From WRDS01 sp964492775 (GTDB taxonomy: Bacteria; Actinomycetota; Coriobacteriia; Anaerosomatales; PHET01), in the NCBI GenBank assembly GCA_964492775.1, contig CAZBLH010000027.1, positions 1 through 22,989 on the forward strand: a stretch of 22,989 nt of DNA, in the 5' to 3' direction. The notes under the pieces were generated by a model. The model saw nothing but the letters and a program-made list of their open reading frames with translations. It made no database searches and was not told where the DNA came from. This document shows, one piece after another, positions 7,618 through 13,902 of this stretch (positions are counted from its first letter, which is position 1; each line of letters starts with the position of its first letter). The position numbers and the translations under genes are program-made.

Positions 7618-7664
7618 GGTTCGCGTCCCTGTCACCCGGTTCGCGTCGCCCACCCCGGTTCGCG
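7618..7664. repeat. Three GGTTCGCG direct repeats, cos/pac candidate
   Basis: The octamer GGTTCGCG occurs at 7618-7625, 7638-7645 and 7657-7664, spaced 20 and 19 bp, about two helical turns. The repeats fill the only non-coding gap between the HNH gene and the terminase cluster, where phages with HNH-TerS-TerL order usually have cos. Three spaced TerS-binding repeats recall lambda cosB. The packaging role is inferred. Confidence 0.5.
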
Positions 7665-7735
7665 AAATCGGGGCGTTTGTTTCTCGGCGGGCGCGGCAGG
7701 GTCAGCCCCTTTACTCGTTTTGTGATTGACCCCCC

Positions 7736-8125
7736 CTACCCTTGAGCCTCTGACCTGCGCTTTCTCTCCCACGCTGACTTGAGCTTATGGCAGGAGCGGC
7801 AGTAGCACCGCAGGTTGCTCACGTGGTTAGCCGCGTCGGGATCAGTGAAGCGCCGGGCCGGGATGTGGTGGTCGCACTCCCACCGCGCGCCTCTCGGGTG
7901 CAGCTCACCTTTGAGCGGGACTCCGCAGCTCTCGCACAGTCCGCGCACCAGCCGGTAGCGCTCCGCTCGTCCGGTGCGGTAGCTGGCGAGCGTGTAGACC
8001 CTACGCCACGGCTGGCGTCTGACGCGCTCGGACTGCGGTGGATGCCAGCGCTCGGCAGGCTTGCAGGAGCAGCGCTCTCCGGGGGAGACGCGTCTGCCGC
8101 ATGAGCAGGTACGGGAGATCACCAT
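7736..8125 (-). CDS. HNH endonuclease, packaging type
   Basis: This 129-aa protein has a CxC...CxC cluster at the N-terminus (Cys7, 9, 19, 21) and a C-terminal HNH domain: Cys64-x2-Cys67, then ECDHHIPARR with Asp85, His86 and His87, Asn100/Asn104, and CRSCHKLK with Cys109, Cys112 and His113. The DHH is the metal-binding catalytic turn. HNH proteins beside terminase genes support cos cleavage with TerL in HK97-like phages; a free-standing homing role is the alternative. The ATG at 8125 lacks a clear Shine-Dalgarno. A 125-bp non-coding gap separates it from the downstream 116-aa gene. Confidence 0.9.
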   Translation of the reverse strand: MVISRTCSCGRRVSPGERCSCKPAERWHPPQSERVRRQPWRRVYTLASYRTGRAERYRLVRGLCESCGVPLKGELHPRGARWECDHHIPARRFTDPDAANHVSNLRCYCRSCHKLKSAWERKRRSEAQG

Positions 8126-8131
8126 GCCGCG

Positions 8132-8150
8132 AGTGTCACGGCAGTGTCAC
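8132..8150. promoter_or_regulatory. Tandem AGTGTCAC repeat between divergent genes
   Basis: AGTGTCAC occurs twice in direct orientation (8132-8139 and 8143-8150), one helical turn (11 bp) apart, in the 72-bp gap between the leftward HNH gene and the rightward 75-aa gene. It may be a regulator-binding site or part of a late promoter. No convincing -10/-35 pair was found. Confidence 0.3.
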
Positions 8151-8197
8151 CGGGGTACAGACCGAACCGTAAGCAGTCGAGGGAGGGAGCGTGCGTA

Positions 8198-8425
8198 ATG
8201 AGCGAGCGGCTGGTGGAACGCTTCGATGCCAAAGCGGACGACGGTAGGGTCTTCGTGGTGTCCCGCTACCAGAGCAGCCATGCGGCCCCGACGTTCGATA
8301 ACCCGCGTCAGACTGTGGCTGGCTTCAGCAAGTTCGAGACGGCCGAGGGCTACGCCTGCGACAGGATCGACGACGACACGTTCAAGATCGTGCCGCTGGA
8401 TCTCATCGTAGAGCGCGTCCGCTGA
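8198..8425 (+). CDS. Lone plus-strand small protein (75 aa), unknown
   Basis: The ATG at 8198 is chosen over an earlier in-frame ATG at 8144 because GGGAGGGAG lies about 8 nt upstream of it. The product is 75 aa, acidic-to-neutral and without Cys, with a beta-rich start (MSERLVERFDAKADDGRVFV) and IVPLDLIVERV at the end. It reads against all neighbouring genes and ends before a hairpin shared with the converging operon. Isolated genes of this kind in prophages can be expressed from the lysogen, but no family is recognised. Confidence 0.6.
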   Translation: MSERLVERFDAKADDGRVFVVSRYQSSHAAPTFDNPRQTVAGFSKFETAEGYACDRIDDDTFKIVPLDLIVERVR

Positions 8426-8430
8426 CGCAC

Positions 8431-8458
8431 AGGGAGCCGCCCTCGACGACGGCTCCCT
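8431..8458. terminator. Hairpin between converging genes
   Basis: A perfect 9-bp stem, AGGGAGCCG (8431-8439) and CGGCTCCCT (8450-8458), with a 10-nt loop lies right after the plus-strand gene stop and beyond the 3' end of the leftward gene at 8498. It is placed to act as a bidirectional terminator, though U-runs are poor on both strands. Confidence 0.5.
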
Positions 8459-8497
8459 CTGCTGCTCCTGTTGGGTGCTGGGGTTACTCGTTAGGCG

Positions 8498-8878
8498 TCA
8501 CCTCCTCAGCCGTGACCACAGGCGACTGATCCACATCAGGAAGCGGACCGCGGCTCTGGCGTGCCACTCCAGCTGCTCCAGCTCCTTGGGCAGGGCATCG
8601 CCGACTTTCTCCAGCGCGAACCCCACTTGCACGCTCTGCCCTTTGAGCGTGGTCTCGAACCAGTACGCGGCCTCTACCTCGTCCTGGCCGATCTCGTACC
8701 ACTCGGCGACCCTGTACACGGCTTCACGGAGGTTGTAGCGTGTGGCCTCGGCCTTCACGATATCGGTGAGATGTCCGGTCGTGATGCGGTGTCCGTCGAG
8801 TCTCCATGCTCCCCCGCAGGTGTCCTCGGTGGAGACGAGGACGGCGCCGTTGTAGACGAAGCGCTGCTCCTCGCTCAT
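8498..8878 (-). CDS. DUF433-like domain protein (126 aa)
   Basis: Residues 14-75 resemble the DUF433 family: VLVSTEDTCGGAWRLDGHRI matches the CGGxPRIxGTRI-type core, and WYEIGQDEVEAAYWFE matches the following YPxLTxEDVxxAL-type helix. DUF433 members are often antitoxin-like or regulatory. Residues 85-126 add an amphipathic, Trp/Arg-rich helix (MWISRLWSRLRR) that might touch membrane or DNA. GGAGGTG lies before the ATG, and the start overlaps a 23-aa ORF as ATGA. No toxin partner is obvious nearby. The domain assignment is by eye. Confidence 0.6.
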   Translation of the reverse strand: MSEEQRFVYNGAVLVSTEDTCGGAWRLDGHRITTGHLTDIVKAEATRYNLREAVYRVAEWYEIGQDEVEAAYWFETTLKGQSVQVGFALEKVGDALPKELEQLEWHARAAVRFLMWISRLWSRLRR

Positions 8879-8946
8879 GGCATCACCTCCAGGTCGATAG
8901 TTGCGCAGTGGCCGTCACCTGCGGTTTGGCCGCTGATATCAGTCAT
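8875..8946 (-). CDS. Tiny ORF of 23 aa, coupled to next gene
   Basis: The ORF encodes MTDISGQTAGDGHCATIDLE plus three residues and ends ATGA-overlapped with the DUF433-like gene. AGAGG lies 8 nt before its ATG, and it follows the preceding gene by 3 nt, so it fills an otherwise empty 70-bp gap in a tightly packed operon. It may be a real small protein or a translational coupler for the next gene. Confidence 0.4.
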   Translation of the reverse strand: MTDISGQTAGDGHCATIDLEVMP

Positions 8947-8949
8947 CTA

Positions 8950-9219
8950 TCAATCCTCTCGGGATTGAGAGTTCTCCAAGCACGCGCGGATAGCATCGTG
9001 GTCGGGTTCGAGCGTGCCTTCCGCCACGAGTGCGGCGTTGACGATGCGCTCGTACAAGTCGCAGTACACATAGTCGCCATCGTTGGTGATGGGCCATGTC
9101 CCGTGATACTTCGATTCCAACAAGCACCCCTCGTGATAGTCGTCGTGATAGTAGCTGTGCTTGCAGGTGTCGCAGGCATCCCAGGAGAGGCGGCCGATGA
9201 GGGCGTTGGGGTCAGTCAT
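8950..9219 (-). CDS. Small Cys/His-rich protein (89 aa)
   Basis: The ATG at 9219 is chosen because AGGAGG lies 6 nt upstream and it overlaps the previous stop by 8 nt; an upstream Met in the same frame has no such signal. Cys16, Cys19, Cys32 and Cys53 (DACDTCKH, EGCLL, YVYCDL) plus several His suggest one zinc-binding site. The C-terminal half is helical and acidic. It is an uncharacterised early or middle phage protein. Confidence 0.7.
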   Translation of the reverse strand: MTDPNALIGRLSWDACDTCKHSYYHDDYHEGCLLESKYHGTWPITNDGDYVYCDLYERIVNAALVAEGTLEPDHDAIRACLENSQSRED

Positions 9220-9658
9220 CGGATGCCTCCTCGCGCTTGCGCACCTTCGGCTCGAACCCGAGCGGGCCCCACGCCACGGAAGCGGCCTCGCCATCAGTAA
9301 GGTGCGCTTCGAGATTCGCTATCAGGGGACGCGCTGCGATCAGCGTCTCGTTCATCAGCGCGAAGTCCTGAATGACTTTGCTGGCTAGGTACATATCGAG
9401 CAGCAGAACGGCGTTTCGCAACAAGAGCACAGCCTCCTTGCGTTCCGCCTCGGACACACGAAGCCGCTCATGCGCGCCCTCGAATAGTCCAGCCAGCCCC
9501 ATAGCGGCACCGATGCGGTCTTGGAACGCACGTCGCCTGACATCGGCCTTCGTGGGGCCAGCAAGATATTCGGCTGTCTCGATGAGCCGGTCAGTGTATA
9601 TCTTCGCCTCGTTGAGACGGCGATCGAACTCGTTGTCGCTCATGTAGTCGAGTATCAT
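9212..9658 (-). CDS. Hypothetical helical phage protein (148 aa)
   Basis: The product is largely alpha-helical with heptad-like Leu spacing (ERKEAVLLLRNAVLLLDMYL) and no Cys or enzyme motif. The ATG at 9658 overlaps the preceding stop as ATGA and has AAAGG about 8 nt upstream; a second ATG at 9643 lacks a Shine-Dalgarno. It sits in a run of uncharacterised small genes between the regulator/methyltransferase block and the late genes. No family recognised. Confidence 0.7.
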   Translation of the reverse strand: MILDYMSDNEFDRRLNEAKIYTDRLIETAEYLAGPTKADVRRRAFQDRIGAAMGLAGLFEGAHERLRVSEAERKEAVLLLRNAVLLLDMYLASKVIQDFALMNETLIAARPLIANLEAHLTDGEAASVAWGPLGFEPKVRKREEASDD

Positions 9659-10011
9659 CGGCCGGCCTTTCTCACGGCTTCGACCATCCCGATCAGCTGG
9701 CCTGCGGTCAGGTCCGTGTGACCCTCGCTGCGCATGATGTCGACGAACCCATTGAGCGTGACGCGGGAATCCCGTGCGTTCTCCTCATGTCGCTTCGCCT
9801 CATGCCTCCAGTGGTCGCGGTCTTTGCGCATCAGCTTGTGCTCTTCGGTGACCTGCGCCCGCTCGGTGCGGGTATCGTCGAGCGCCTTCATCAGGTCATG
9901 GATCACCTGCTGTGCGTTGATGCCGCACCGGGCGCAGACGTTCTTGTACGTCCAGTCGTGCAGGTTCGGACTGCATCGGTCATCCATGTGCGCGTCGTTG
10001 TCGTAGGTCAT
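9655..10011 (-). CDS. Zn-knuckle plus coiled-coil protein (118 aa)
   Basis: Residues 13-29 hold Cys13, His18, Cys26 and Cys29 (SPNLHDWTYKNVCARCG), a probable zinc site, followed by a long charged coiled coil (residues 35-85). The C-terminal segment TDLTAGQLIGMVEAVRKAG is a helix-loop-helix. AGGAG lies 9 nt before the ATG, and the start overlaps the HTH gene stop as ATGA. Function is unknown; a nucleic-acid binding role would fit. Confidence 0.7.
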   Translation of the reverse strand: MTYDNDAHMDDRCSPNLHDWTYKNVCARCGINAQQVIHDLMKALDDTRTERAQVTEEHKLMRKDRDHWRHEAKRHEENARDSRVTLNGFVDIMRSEGHTDLTAGQLIGMVEAVRKAGR

Positions 10012-10532
10012 GGGGTGTCTCCTCTCAGGAGTCTGGCGGCCGTCTCGACGCGCTTGGCGGTACGTGCCTGCACGCTCCTCTGGCCGGGTTGGGGCAGGGA
10101 CTTGCGCGACACGCCGACCGCGGCGGCGATCTCGTCAAGCGTGTGGTGCGCCCGCAGCCTCTCGATGCGCCTCAGCGTCGAGCGGGCCGGGACAAGCGCG
10201 GTGGAATCGGTCGGGATGGGTGTCTGGAGCGGGAGCGAGAGTATGGCCTCGGCGCTGTCGCGGTGGATGGTGGGGCGGCGTCCGGTGCGGCAGTAGCGCA
10301 CGGTGTTGTAGCTGACCCCGGCCTGCTCGGCGATGCCCCTCGTCCGCCATCCGTTGTAGACGAGCCTGCGAATGTAGTCGCGTACCGGGGCAGCATCCAC
10401 GTGTCTTGCGCTGTCCCGCTTCCACTCGCGCTGATAGGCGGCCCACGCGTCACAACACGGCAGACACGAGCACCCTGCTTGGTGGCGAGCGACGGTGCCG
10501 TGAGGCTGACGGCAGGAGCGCTGCACCCTCAC
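10008..10532 (-). CDS. DNA-binding regulator with two helix-turn-helix motifs
   Basis: The N-terminus carries Cys7, Cys21, Cys23, Cys26 and Cys27 (AGCSCLPCCDAWAAYQREWK), a cap-like zinc motif. HTH 1 spans about residues 50-85 (TRGIAEQAGVSYNTVRYCRT) and HTH 2 about 118-165 (TLDEIAAAVGVSRKSL). Two tandem HTHs with a Cys-rich head recur in actinophage regulators. It starts with GTG overlapping the methyltransferase stop (GTGA), with GGAGGGG just upstream. Position before the late region makes a late-gene activator a reasonable guess, not shown by sequence. Confidence 0.75.
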   Translation of the reverse strand: MRVQRSCRQPHGTVARHQAGCSCLPCCDAWAAYQREWKRDSARHVDAAPVRDYIRRLVYNGWRTRGIAEQAGVSYNTVRYCRTGRRPTIHRDSAEAILSLPLQTPIPTDSTALVPARSTLRRIERLRAHHTLDEIAAAVGVSRKSLPQPGQRSVQARTAKRVETAARLLRGDTP

Positions 10533-11497
10533 AGCCCCTCCACTCCCTCAAGCGCAAGCACGCCCTGAGCGAGCCGCTTGGCCGCCATTGCGATGTAGTC
10601 GGCGTTTAGTTCGAAGCCGATGGCCTTGCGCCCCAGCGATCGGGCTACGACCGCTGTCGTGCCTGAGCCCATGAACGGGTCGAGCACGACGCCTCCCTCG
10701 GGACATCCAGCGAGGACGCAGGGGCGGATGAGGTCGGGAGGGAAGGTGGCGAAGTGGGCGCCGGTCATCCTGCCGACGGGAAGCGTCCAGACCGATCGCT
10801 TGTTGCGGGTCTCAGTCAGATCGACGGTGGAGGCATGGAAACTCTCGTTGGCCTTGACGCCTGTCCCTGGCCTAGTCGATTTCGGTCCGACTCCGGGATC
10901 TCGTTCTCGGCGGGAATGTGTGAGCGTGTCGTGCGCGCCGCCGCCGACTATCCATGAGTCGGGCACGACCGCGCGGCGAGCATGGGCGCCTGTGGCTTTT
11001 TCAGCGATGGCGGCGTGGTCGTAGTAGTAGGTCGCCGACTTGCTCAGCAGGTAGATGTGCTCATGGGTTCTCGTCGGGCGGTCGTAGACCGTCTCGGGCA
11101 TCGGGTTGGTCTTGTGCCAGATGATCTCCTGCCTCAGATACCAGCCGTCGGCTCTCAGAGCGAGCGCGACCTGCGGCGGCATCAGGAGCAGGTCCTTGGG
11201 CTTCGCGTCTCCCCAGCCTTTGCCGGTCGCTACGTAGCGATCGCCGTAGTTCAGCCAGACCGTGCCGTCGTCTCTCAGGGCGGGGCGCAGGAGCCGGAAC
11301 AACTCGACCAGTCTCTCGACGTGCTCGGCGAAGGTCGCCTCAAGTCCGAATTGCCCCTCGACTCCGTAGTCCCTGAGTCCCCAGTACGGCGGTGAGGTGA
11401 CGATCGTCTGGACCGACTGCGGCTCAAGCGTCGGAGCGAGATCCCATGCGTCGCCGTGGTGGATGGTGACGTGGGAGTCGGTGAAGAGCGGGGTCAT
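10529..11497 (-). CDS. DNA N4-cytosine/N6-adenine methyltransferase, orphan
   Basis: This 322-aa enzyme has the beta-class order: catalytic TSPPYWGLRDYG at residues 34-45, target-recognition region in the middle, and the AdoMet-binding motif LDPFMGSGTTAVVARSLGRK at 272-291 followed by GFELNADY. SPPYW is compatible with N4-cytosine or N6-adenine transfer. No restriction enzyme gene is adjacent, so it most likely protects phage DNA from host restriction or alters regulation. The ATG overlaps the previous stop as ATGA. The recognition sequence cannot be read from the protein. Confidence 0.92.
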   Translation of the reverse strand: MTPLFTDSHVTIHHGDAWDLAPTLEPQSVQTIVTSPPYWGLRDYGVEGQFGLEATFAEHVERLVELFRLLRPALRDDGTVWLNYGDRYVATGKGWGDAKPKDLLLMPPQVALALRADGWYLRQEIIWHKTNPMPETVYDRPTRTHEHIYLLSKSATYYYDHAAIAEKATGAHARRAVVPDSWIVGGGAHDTLTHSRRERDPGVGPKSTRPGTGVKANESFHASTVDLTETRNKRSVWTLPVGRMTGAHFATFPPDLIRPCVLAGCPEGGVVLDPFMGSGTTAVVARSLGRKAIGFELNADYIAMAAKRLAQGVLALEGVEGL

Positions 11498-11700
11498 GAG
11501 GCGACCTCGGGCTTCTGCGCAGCCTCGACGATGTAGGCGTATGGGTCGGAGGTCTCACGGTGCAGCGAGATCAGCGAGACGTAGCGTCCGTTGGTGATCG
11601 CGTATCCCGGTGGGGCCACGAGGACGCAGACGCCGGCGGGGCGGATGGTCCAGCCCTGCTTCTGGAGCCGGTGGATGGCGGTGCGTACGGAGGCCTTCAT
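11494..11700 (-). CDS. Hypothetical small protein (68 aa)
   Basis: The start ATG at 11700 has GAGGTG 6 nt upstream and overlaps the previous stop (ATGA), so it is preferred to an upstream in-frame Met. The protein starts with a basic helix (MKASVRTAIHRLQKQGW) followed by beta strands (VCVLVAPPGYAITNGRYVSL). No family recognised. It sits between a double-zinc protein and the methyltransferase. Confidence 0.65.
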   Translation of the reverse strand: MKASVRTAIHRLQKQGWTIRPAGVCVLVAPPGYAITNGRYVSLISLHRETSDPYAYIVEAAQKPEVAS

Positions 11701-11894
11701 CGGGACACCTCGCAGTCGGCGCAGAGTGCGGCCGTGCCGTCGTCGTTCTCGGTGTAGCCCTGACCGCCGCAGGTCTTGCAGACGGGCTGAGACGGCCGCC
11801 AATTCGCGCAGCCGGGGGTGGTGCCCTTGCGCGGTACGGGATTGACGATGCAGCGGCGGCGCCTGAACAGCGCGCAGTCCTTGCAGGGTTTCAC
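11697..11894 (-). CDS. Double zinc-ribbon protein (65 aa)
   Basis: A GTG start at 11894 is set by AGGAG 6 nt upstream and a GTGA overlap with the helicase stop. Cys4-x2-Cys7, Cys15 and Cys29 form one probable zinc site; Cys39-x2-Cys42 with GGQGY and Cys58-x2-Cys61 form a second, DnaJ-type one (CKTCGGQGYTENDDG). Directly after the helicase gene, it may serve in replication, for example as an adaptor, but this is inference. Confidence 0.7.
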   Translation of the reverse strand: MKPCKDCALFRRRRCIVNPVPRKGTTPGCANWRPSQPVCKTCGGQGYTENDDGTAALCADCEVSR

Positions 11895-13186
11895 GATGAT
11901 CTCCTGTCCACGGCCGACCATATCTGCCCTCGGCCGTCGAAATAGGCTGGGTGGTAGCCCTTCGCGCCGCGGCGGTTCTTGGCCACGGTCACCACTCCGA
12001 GGAGCGAGCCCTCGTAGATGGGGTCTGCGACGTTGTAGCCGAGGGTGGAGAAGCGGGCGTAGGCGCTCTTGCACGCGTCCTCGTCCTCGAAGGTGTGGAG
12101 CAGGAGCACGTTGTCGGCGTCCTGCTCGAGCGCGCCGGACTGGCGCAGGTCGGTCAGCGTCGGGGGACGCAGGGTGCCATCGTGTCCGGCGACCTTGCGG
12201 GAGAGCTGGGAGAGCGCCACGACCGAAAGCCCTGTCGTCCGGGCGGCGAGCTTGAGCTGGCGCGAGGCCTCGGTGACATCCTCGTAGGACTGCTTGACCA
12301 TCAGCTGCAAATAATCGACGAAGACGACCCTGCCGCGCTGTCTGGCGAACCGGCGCATGTCTGCGATGACAGATGGAAGCGTCATCTCGGCGGCGTCCAC
12401 GATCTCGAAGAAGCGCGTCCACCCCTCCGCGGCGACCCGGCCGGTCTGATCGAGCTGGGCCCGGTCGAGCCCGTCGTCGATCTTCTCCGAGGGGATGTTG
12501 AGGTTTCGGGCCAGCAGCCGTTCGGCGTACTCCTCGCAGCTCATCTCGAAGGAGTAGACGCGGCAGCGGACATGACGCTCGGCGAGCTCCTGGGCCTCCT
12601 GGATGGCGAACGCGGACTTGCCGACAGAGGGCCTTGCCCCGATGAGGGTGACCCCGCCCGACCTCAGGCGCACACCCCACTGACCGAGGCGGTAGAACTC
12701 CCTCGGCCGGCCCCAGTCCCTCGCGGCGTCGGTGAGCACATCGGCGGCGGTGCGCACGTCCGAGGCGTGGTGGCGGGCGTCGGCGATCTCGGCGGCCTTT
12801 GCGGCGATCTGCTCCTCGTCGGCCCCGTCGTGGGCCATAGCCTCGATGTCTCTGGCGGCAACGATCCTGCGGCGGCGTGAGGCGAGGTCTGCGACGATCT
12901 CGGCATAGCCCCTCCAGTTCGCTGTCGTCACGACCGCCGAGCAGAGCTCGATGAGGTAGGCCTTCTGCGAATCGTTTGCGCTCATCGCGTCGGCGACGGT
13001 CAGGGCGTCGATCGCACGTCCCTCTGAGGCGAGCTTTGCGATCGAGGCGAAGAGCCTGCGGTGGCCGTCGCGCTCGAAGTCCTCGGCCCGGACCTCGCCC
13101 ACCGCTTCGGCGGCGACATCGGCCGACAGCAGGCAGGCCCCGAGAAGGGCGCGCTCGGCGGTGATGTCAGACGGCATCGGCCTCAC
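11891..13186 (-). CDS. dnaB: Replicative DNA helicase, DnaB family
   Basis: This 431-aa protein has the DnaB N-terminal helical domain (residues 8-100, ERALLGACLLSADVAAEAV) and a RecA-like motor. Walker A is GARPSVGKS (183-191), Walker B VVFVDYLQLM (287-296), the ALSQLSR sensor is at 324-330, and DLRQSGALEQDADNVLLL precedes the arginine-finger region. It unwinds DNA at the phage fork. The start is either GTG at 13186, overlapping the replication-protein stop (GTGA), or ATG at 13177 with GAGG very close; the first fits the operon pattern. The neighbouring DnaD-like protein is the probable loader. Confidence 0.92.
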   Translation of the reverse strand: MRPMPSDITAERALLGACLLSADVAAEAVGEVRAEDFERDGHRRLFASIAKLASEGRAIDALTVADAMSANDSQKAYLIELCSAVVTTANWRGYAEIVADLASRRRRIVAARDIEAMAHDGADEEQIAAKAAEIADARHHASDVRTAADVLTDAARDWGRPREFYRLGQWGVRLRSGGVTLIGARPSVGKSAFAIQEAQELAERHVRCRVYSFEMSCEEYAERLLARNLNIPSEKIDDGLDRAQLDQTGRVAAEGWTRFFEIVDAAEMTLPSVIADMRRFARQRGRVVFVDYLQLMVKQSYEDVTEASRQLKLAARTTGLSVVALSQLSRKVAGHDGTLRPPTLTDLRQSGALEQDADNVLLLHTFEDEDACKSAYARFSTLGYNVADPIYEGSLLGVVTVAKNRRGAKGYHPAYFDGRGQIWSAVDRRSS

Positions 13187-13902
13187 AGGTCGAATCCGAT
13201 GAGGTCTCGGAGCGGGACTTCGGCGGGATCAGGCTTGGAGAGTTCGGCGGCGGTGGCGTTCTGGGCCCGGTGCAGAGCCAGGTCGAGCTTCGGTGTGTCG
13301 GCGAGCCCGAACCGCAGACGCTTCTCGGCTTCCTCGGAGCCGTAGGAGTCAAGGAGGGTCTGGAGTTTGATCTGGGTCTTGGATGAGAGAATTACCCCCG
13401 CCTCTTTTTCGATGATGGCGGCGAGCTGCTTCAACCCGGCGGGGGGGATAGGGGGGGTTTTCTCTTCTCTCTCTTCTCTCTCTTCTGCATGATGCGGTTT
13501 TGCAGGTGTCGCATTGCCAAGTGCATTGCGTTTCGCATTGCGTTTCGCATTGCTATTCGCATTGCTCCATCGCTCACGAGCCGCCCGCCTTGCGCTCTCG
13601 CTCCGAGCCCGTATTTCAGCCGCTGACCTCTGCCAATCGGTGTAATCGTGGATCTGCCAGCCGCCTGAAACGGACTCTAAAAATCCACTTTTCAACAGCT
13701 CCGAACGTTCCTTATCACACGTTAATCCGAGCGTCGCAGCGCTCCAGTTTCGACGCGAAATGAAGCCGTCTGTGAGGTTGGAATCGCTCCATCCGACCAA
13801 AACAAGGAGCAATCCGAGGCTCGAAAAGAGCCTGGAGTCGGCGATTTCACCGGCTTTTCTACAGGTTGCGATGTTGTTCTCGAACGTCACGAAACCGGCC
13901 AT
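13183..13902 (-). CDS. DnaD-like winged-helix replication initiator/loader
   Basis: Residues 1-95 look like the winged-helix domain of phage replisome-organiser proteins (SDSNLTDGFISRRNWSAATL, then LLKSGFLESVSGGWQIHDYT). A basic linker (95-113) leads to five NA-x-x repeats (residues 114-131), a charged EEREEREEK stretch and PPIPP, then a helical C-terminal domain. The repeats are the DNA iterons at 13511-13565 read as protein. This resembles lambda O in having the origin inside the initiator gene. The ATG overlaps the previous stop as TGATG. It lies directly ahead of the helicase it would load. Family by resemblance, role by context. Confidence 0.78.
   Translation of the reverse strand: MAGFVTFENNIATCRKAGEIADSRLFSSLGLLLVLVGWSDSNLTDGFISRRNWSAATLGLTCDKERSELLKSGFLESVSGGWQIHDYTDWQRSAAEIRARSESARRAARERWSNANSNAKRNAKRNALGNATPAKPHHAEEREEREEKTPPIPPAGLKQLAAIIEKEAGVILSSKTQIKLQTLLDSYGSEEAEKRLRFGLADTPKLDLALHRAQNATAAELSKPDPAEVPLRDLIGFDL
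13441..13488. repeat. G7-ATA-G7 plus polypyrimidine 9-bp repeats
   Basis: Two runs of seven G (13441-13447 and 13451-13457) are followed by a pure pyrimidine tract made of CTCTTCTCT repeats (13462-13470, 13471-13479, and a third, altered copy to 13488). It lies inside the replication-protein gene, 23 bp from the iterons. Such asymmetric tracts can favour non-B DNA near origins. In protein it encodes PPIPP and repeated REE. Confidence 0.6.
13511..13566. repeat. Five 12-bp iterons, putative phage replication origin
   Basis: GCATTGC occurs at 13511, 13523, 13535, 13547 and 13559, exactly 12 bp apart, with a fuller unit (A/T)TTCGCATTGC(G/T) in the last three. They lie within the putative initiator gene. 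All Asn codons in this region are AAT, while the five Asn codons I checked elsewhere in the gene are AAC, suggesting selection on DNA sequence or recent repeat expansion. Lambda-type phages carry origin iterons inside the initiator gene. Confidence 0.65.

Noticed and set aside
11697..12680. 327-aa minus-strand ORF overlapping the helicase
   Set aside because: Only its last 65 codons (from GTG 11894) have a ribosome site and zinc motifs; the upstream part is the helicase read in another frame.
11951..12880. 309-aa plus-strand ORF opposite the helicase
   Set aside because: Antisense shadow of DnaB; no start signal.
13511..13566. CRISPR-like array from the 12-bp repeats
   Set aside because: Repeats are contiguous without spacers and far too short; iteron explanation fits better.
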